From Bacteroidota bacterium (GTDB taxonomy: Bacteria; Bacteroidota; Bacteroidia; Flavobacteriales; Weeksellaceae): a stretch of DNA of 8,907 nucleotides. Below, piece by piece: positions 5,124 to 8,907 of the stretch. How positions within the stretch are numbered: position 1 is the stretch's first letter; the number at the start of each line of letters is the position of its first letter. The position numbers and the translations under genes were made by a program. The notes under the pieces are model-generated. The model was not told where the DNA came from, did not search any database, and saw only the letters and a program-made list of their open reading frames with translations. The stretch spans positions 1 through 8,907 of the forward strand of contig JAEZWE010000085.1 of NCBI GenBank assembly GCA_023420435.1. Direction: 5' to 3'.

Positions 5124-6251
5124 TTGAGCAGAAAAAAAATACTTTTTATCTCTTCATGGTTTCCTAATAAATTGGAACCTACCAATGGCAATTTTGTCCA
5201 AAGACATGCAGAAGCGGTTTCTTTGCTAAACGATGTGGAAGTTCTTCACACTATTGGCGATTTTCAGCAAAAAGAAAAATTCATTTTTGATGATCAAATA
5301 ATCAATGGAATTCGGACACTGATGGTTTATTACCGAAATTCTAAAAATCCGGTTCAGAATTTTTTTCGCCGGATGAAAGCTTATACCTTAGGATTCTCAA
5401 AACTTCAAAAACCAGATTTGGTTCATGCTAATGTTATGCACAACAATATGCTTTTTGCGGTTTATTTAAAGAAAAAATTTGGAATTTCCTTTGTGATTAC
5501 CGAACATTGGACGTCGCTTCAGAAAGAAAATTTAAAAAAAACACCGGCGAAAATTTTAAAAATTGCAAAATTTATCGGAAATCAAGCCTCTTATATTTTA
5601 CCGGTAAGCGAAAATTTATTGGAATCTTTAAATGAACTTGGAATAAAAACGCCAAAAAAAGTAATTTCCAATGTCGTCAATACGGAAATTTTCAATATTG
5701 AAAACCGTACAAAAACAGCACCGAATTTTTTACATATTTCCAGTCTTATTCCGAGAAAAAAAGCGGATCGAATTATTGCTGTTTCCAAAAAACTGCATGA
5801 TGAAGGATACCAGTTTTCATTAGAAATTGGTGGAGATGGTGATTTCCAAACTTTGCAAAAGCAAATTGAGGATTTGAAAGCCCAAGATTTTATCAAAACT
5901 TTTGGAGAAATTAGTTATCAGGAAGTTTCAGAAAAAATGAAAAATTCAGACTGTTTTATTCTTTTTAGTGAAAATGAAACCCAAGGTTGCGTTATATTGG
6001 AAGCTTTTGCGTGTGGAGTTCCCGTAATTTCTACGGCAGTTGGTGGAGTTCCGGAGTTTGTGCAGGAAAATTTTGGAATTCTGATCGAGAAAAACAATGA
6101 ATCCGAACTTTACGAAGCCATGAAATCCATTCTGGAGAAAAACAGCCATTTTGAGAAACCCGAAACATTAAGAAATTATGTGGTTTCGAATTATTCAAAG
6201 GAATCGGTTGCCCAACAATTTTCTGAAATTTATAATGCCGTTTTATCATGA
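5124..6251 (+). CDS. GT4-family glycosyltransferase (GT-B fold)
   Basis: The 375-residue protein has the retaining GT-B layout. The N-terminal acceptor domain begins with a beta strand, KKILFISSWFPN, followed by the family's GNFVQRHAEA helix (22-31). The hinge lies near residues 185-200. The C-terminal donor-binding domain has LHISSLIPRKKADRII (203-218), GGDGD (236-240) and the EX7E motif E285 to E293 (ETQGCVILE), followed by ACGVPVISTAVGGVPEFV, which contacts the nucleotide-sugar. It likely transfers a sugar from a nucleotide donor onto a lipid-linked glycan at the cytoplasmic face of the inner membrane. The specific sugar cannot be read. No ATG lies near the expected N-terminus; TTG at 5124 gives MSRKKILFISSW, which fits the family start. 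The stop TGA overlaps the next gene's ATG by four bases (ATGA), indicating translational coupling. Confidence 0.9.
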   Translation: MSRKKILFISSWFPNKLEPTNGNFVQRHAEAVSLLNDVEVLHTIGDFQQKEKFIFDDQIINGIRTLMVYYRNSKNPVQNFFRRMKAYTLGFSKLQKPDLVHANVMHNNMLFAVYLKKKFGISFVITEHWTSLQKENLKKTPAKILKIAKFIGNQASYILPVSENLLESLNELGIKTPKKVISNVVNTEIFNIENRTKTAPNFLHISSLIPRKKADRIIAVSKKLHDEGYQFSLEIGGDGDFQTLQKQIEDLKAQDFIKTFGEISYQEVSEKMKNSDCFILFSENETQGCVILEAFACGVPVISTAVGGVPEFVQENFGILIEKNNESELYEAMKSILEKNSHFEKPETLRNYVVSNYSKESVAQQFSEIYNAVLS

Positions 6252-7897
6252 TGCCGGGTTTTTCTTTGCGAGTTCATCATAATAGGGTAGAATCCGAAAT
6301 TTATTTTTCTGAACAATACGATAATATCCATTTCAAAACGGAACATTTTGAATTTGCACTGGAAGGTCTTATTCTCAACAAAAAAAAACTTTTACAAGAA
6401 TTTGCAGTAAGAGATTTTAAAAATTTTATTGCGGAAAGGTTTCATTTTCGGGGAATCCAATTTATTGATGAACTGGAAGGAGAATTTCGTGGATTTATTC
6501 ATGATTTTCGTAATAATAAAATGTATGCTTTTACCAATCCAACAGCAACCCAAAGAGTTTTTTACACCAAAAATGAAAGCGGAATTTTTGTAGATTCTTC
6601 TTTAGTTCGTCTAAACAAAACGGTAAAAACTTTTGGTATTTCTACAAAACCGGATATGGAATCAGTTTATCAGCTTTTGGCTTTGGGAAATATGTTGGAA
6701 GACCAATGTATTGTTGAAAATTTCAAAAAAATTCCTGACGCATCTTATCTGGAAATTAATGGAGATAAATCTTTTTTTTCTGTAAAAACTTATTTTTTCT
6801 ATGAAAATACTGAAGCTTTTAAAAATTCAAAAGAGGAAGCTATAAAGCAAGTTCATGAAGTTTTTAAAAATTCGGTGGCTTTGGAATATGAGAAAGATTT
6901 GGAGTTGGGCTCAAAACATCTTTCGCTTTTAAGCGGTGGTTTAGACAGCCGTGTTGCCATGATGTATGCGGTGAAAATAGATAAAAATCCAGATAATGTT
7001 TTGTGTTTTTCTCAGTCCGGATATTTTGATGAAACCATTTCGAGAAAAATTTCAGAAGATTTTGATTTGCATTATGAATTTGTTCCATTAGATGGAGGAA
7101 ATTTTTTAAAAAAAATAGATCAATTAACCAAAATTTCTGAAGGTGCGAGTCTTTACACTGGTGGAATTCATGTTCAACATGCTTTGGATGAATTAAAATA
7201 TGAGAATTTTAAAATTTTTCACAGTGGACAAATTGGTGATGGAATTTTAGGAGGATTCAATTCTGCACCTCAAAAAAATAAACCTTCTGTTTATAAAATT
7301 GTTAGCAGACCACAATTTCAGAGTAAAATTCAAGAAAATTTAAATTCAGTTTTTAAAAAATATGAATCGGAAGAAATTTTTTTATTGAAAAATTTAGCTT
7401 TCAACAGAACGGTTCTTGGTGCACAAGTTTTTCAACAAAAAGCGTATCAAACTTCTCCTTTCATGACTAAAGATTTTATGAAATTGGCAATTTCATTACC
7501 GGAAAAATGGAAGTTTAAACAAAAATTTTATATTGAATGGATTTCAAAATACTGTAAAGAAGCCACAAAATATACTTGGGAAAGAACATTAATGAAACCC
7601 AATGCAAACTGGAAAACGACTTTTGGAGATTTGTTCGTGAAAAAAAGTTTTATTTTTTTGAACGATAAAATTTTGAAATCTCCACAAAATTCCAGCATGT
7701 ATCCCTACCAATATTACTACGACTCCAGCAAGGAAATTCAAGATTATTATCAGGATTATTTTAATGAAAATTTTGAGAGAATTTCAGATTATCCCGAACT
7801 TTCCAATGATGTTAAAACACTTTTTCAGAGTGATAAATTTACAGATAAATCATTGGCAGTGAATGTATTATCAATTTTTAAACTTTTTTTTGATTGA
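6248..7897 (+). CDS. Asparagine synthetase-like protein with decayed glutaminase domain
   Basis: The 549-residue protein is close to the size of AsnB-type enzymes. Residues ~1-180 align in shape with the class II glutaminase fold (ALEGLILNKKKLL, ELEGEFRGFIHDF, AFTNPTATQRVFYTK). However, the nucleophilic Cys right after the start Met is absent (MMPGFSL), and the Asn-Gly-Glu site that binds glutamine reads Glu-Gly-Leu (39-41). The synthetase half is well kept: the PP-loop SGGLDSR (229-235) for ATP, a VLCFSQSG strand (251-258), and SGQIGDGILGG (326-336), matching the usual SG..SDE..GG region. It probably adenylates a carboxylate and uses free ammonia, another amine, or ammonia from a separate glutaminase. 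In glycan loci, relatives are thought to amidate sugar uronic acids, which fits its neighbours. ATG at 6248 or the adjacent 6251 could start it. It overlaps the genes on both sides by 4 and 1 bases. Confidence 0.85.
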   Translation: MMPGFSLRVHHNRVESEIYFSEQYDNIHFKTEHFEFALEGLILNKKKLLQEFAVRDFKNFIAERFHFRGIQFIDELEGEFRGFIHDFRNNKMYAFTNPTATQRVFYTKNESGIFVDSSLVRLNKTVKTFGISTKPDMESVYQLLALGNMLEDQCIVENFKKIPDASYLEINGDKSFFSVKTYFFYENTEAFKNSKEEAIKQVHEVFKNSVALEYEKDLELGSKHLSLLSGGLDSRVAMMYAVKIDKNPDNVLCFSQSGYFDETISRKISEDFDLHYEFVPLDGGNFLKKIDQLTKISEGASLYTGGIHVQHALDELKYENFKIFHSGQIGDGILGGFNSAPQKNKPSVYKIVSRPQFQSKIQENLNSVFKKYESEEIFLLKNLAFNRTVLGAQVFQQKAYQTSPFMTKDFMKLAISLPEKWKFKQKFYIEWISKYCKEATKYTWERTLMKPNANWKTTFGDLFVKKSFIFLNDKILKSPQNSSMYPYQYYYDSSKEIQDYYQDYFNENFERISDYPELSNDVKTLFQSDKFTDKSLAVNVLSIFKLFFD

Positions 7898-8907
7898 TGA
7901 AAAGTTTGCTGCAATTTCTCGGCGATTTTTTTAAAAATAAAGGTCAACATATCTTTATTTCGTTGCTTGTCGGGAAAATTTGTGCTTTTCTTTCATCATT
8001 GTTGATCATTCGTTGGCTTCCGGAATATGAATTCGGAAAAATTTCTTTAGTTGCCGCCGTTTTTGTGATGTTTTCTTCCGCTTCAGGATTGGGAAGTTAT
8101 CAAAGTTTATTGCGTTTTGGTTCCATTGCAAAAGATGATTTGGAAAAAAATGCAATTTCATCCCATATTTTGAAGCAAGGTTTTTTTTATCATCTTATTT
8201 TATCGGCTTTTTTCCTGATTTGTTCCCTGTTTTTTGTTAAAAGTTTTCAGGATATTTTTTTTATTTTTCTGTTTTTTGGGATTCGTTTGGTTGGTGTTTA
8301 TTTTCAAAACCATATCCAAAGCTATCTTCGAATAACGCAAAATAACCGGGATTTTGCGAGAAGCAACAATGTAATCAATATTGTCGGACTTTCTTTGGTT
8401 TTGCTTCTGACCTATTATTTTAAAATCTACGGATATCTTTTTGCCATGGCTTTCAGTCCGTTTCTTTCGCTATTTTGGTTTAGAAAGGAAATGATTTCTT
8501 CTAAAATTCCGATAAAATTTTCAAAAAGAGAAATTTGGAATTATGCTTTTCATACCGCAGGAACAACCGTTTTTTCGGATGCACTTTTTGCTGTAGATGT
8601 TATTTTGTTGGGTTTTTTAGCGGATGAAAATACCGTGGCCAATTATAAAGTGGCGATTTTGATTCCTGCCAATCTTACCTTTTTGGCTTTGGTTTTTTTA
8701 CAGACGGATTTTCCGGTTTTAGCTAAAAATTTTCAGAATAAAATGTATTTAGAAAATTATATTTCAAATTATTACAAAATATTTCTTCCGATTTGTATAT
8801 TGATTTTTGGGGTTTTCTGGATTTTTTCCGGAGAAATATTACATCTGTTTTTTTCTGAAAAGTATTTGGGAAATCAACTGATTTTTTTAATTCTTACCGC
8901 CGCTTTT
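7897..8907 (+). CDS. Wzx-type polysaccharide flippase, N-terminal part (3' end outside window)
   Basis: From the ATG at 7897 the frame stays open for 337 codons to the window edge without a stop. The protein is very hydrophobic, with about ten predicted membrane segments (roughly 18-38, 45-68, 95-115, 118-135, 158-175, 177-196, 213-240, 248-270, 293-311 and 325 onward). It carries the PEYEFGKISL signature (42-51) seen after helix 1 in Wzx/RfbX flippases of the MATE-like superfamily. These move undecaprenyl-linked glycan units across the inner membrane. The family usually has 12-14 helices in 400-500 residues, so about a quarter is missing, cut by the window and not by a mutation. Its ATG overlaps the preceding stop as TGATG. 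The run GT4, amidotransferase-like, flippase therefore looks like one operon. Phe and Leu codons are mostly T-rich, giving long T runs. Confidence 0.88.
   Translation, partial: MKSLLQFLGDFFKNKGQHIFISLLVGKICAFLSSLLIIRWLPEYEFGKISLVAAVFVMFSSASGLGSYQSLLRFGSIAKDDLEKNAISSHILKQGFFYHLILSAFFLICSLFFVKSFQDIFFIFLFFGIRLVGVYFQNHIQSYLRITQNNRDFARSNNVINIVGLSLVLLLTYYFKIYGYLFAMAFSPFLSLFWFRKEMISSKIPIKFSKREIWNYAFHTAGTTVFSDALFAVDVILLGFLADENTVANYKVAILIPANLTFLALVFLQTDFPVLAKNFQNKMYLENYISNYYKIFLPICILIFGVFWIFSGEILHLFFSEKYLGNQLIFLILTAAF

Noticed and set aside
5591..5896. 101-codon minus-strand open frame inside the glycosyltransferase gene
   Set aside because: Antisense shadow of a conserved GT4 domain; no promoter box and no family-like sequence.
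6864..7088. 74-codon minus-strand open frame over the PP-loop region
   Set aside because: The opposite strand encodes conserved ATP-binding residues, which explains the base pattern; the product has no recognisable features.
6760..8290. Long T and A runs as possible frameshift or phase-variation sites
   Set aside because: The reading frames stay open across all runs, and runs of 7-9 are common in this AT-rich sequence; no interrupted gene is seen.

Overview
The window looks like chromosome of a low-GC member of the Bacteroidota, most likely class Flavobacteriia and possibly the Chryseobacterium/Kaistella group (Weeksellaceae). The evidence is the strong AT bias, the absence of Shine-Dalgarno sequences before starts, -7 boxes of the TAnnTTTG type at 440-447 (+) and 5102-5109 (-), and protein families typical of that class. 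The genus is inferred from protein style, not from a database match.

Left block (1-4283). The 3' end of a PpiD/SurA-like periplasmic peptidylprolyl isomerase gene closes at a strong hairpin terminator (367-400). A promoter at 414-447 then starts a four-gene rightward unit. It encodes an MlaD/MCE lipid-transport protein (468-1418), a membrane protein with a NarI/HdrE-like cytochrome part fused to a double [4Fe-4S] domain (1433-2776), its partner with two cysteine-rich CCG domains (2862-3647), and a small uncharacterised conserved protein (3742-4233). The two iron-sulfur proteins together cover the domain set of an HdrE plus HdrD/GlpC-type quinone or thiol/disulfide oxidoreductase, divided differently from the usual gene split. 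Two AT-rich inverted-repeat regions (2785-2857 and 3651-3728) fill the gaps on either side of the CCG gene. A perfect 12-bp bidirectional terminator (4251-4283) ends the unit.

Right block (4264-8907). This is the edge of a surface-glycan biosynthesis locus. A leftward SAM-dependent methyltransferase gene (4264-5076) is divergent from a rightward, tightly coupled run: a GT4 glycosyltransferase with a TTG start (5124-6251), an asparagine-synthetase-like protein with a decayed glutaminase half (6248-7897), and a Wzx-type flippase that runs off the window (7897-8907). The three rightward genes overlap by 4 and 1 bases. Together they suggest assembly, amidation or similar modification, and membrane export of a polysaccharide or glycolipid, with the methyltransferase as a possible decorating enzyme.

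No rRNA, tRNA, CRISPR array, insertion sequence, integrase or defence system was seen. No gene-free stretch exceeds 300 bases. Nothing here clearly amounts to a wholly new system. The points most worth a second look are the decayed asparagine synthetase, the pairing of an orphan MCE protein with an Hdr-like redox pair, the small protein of unknown function, and the structured intergenic repeats.
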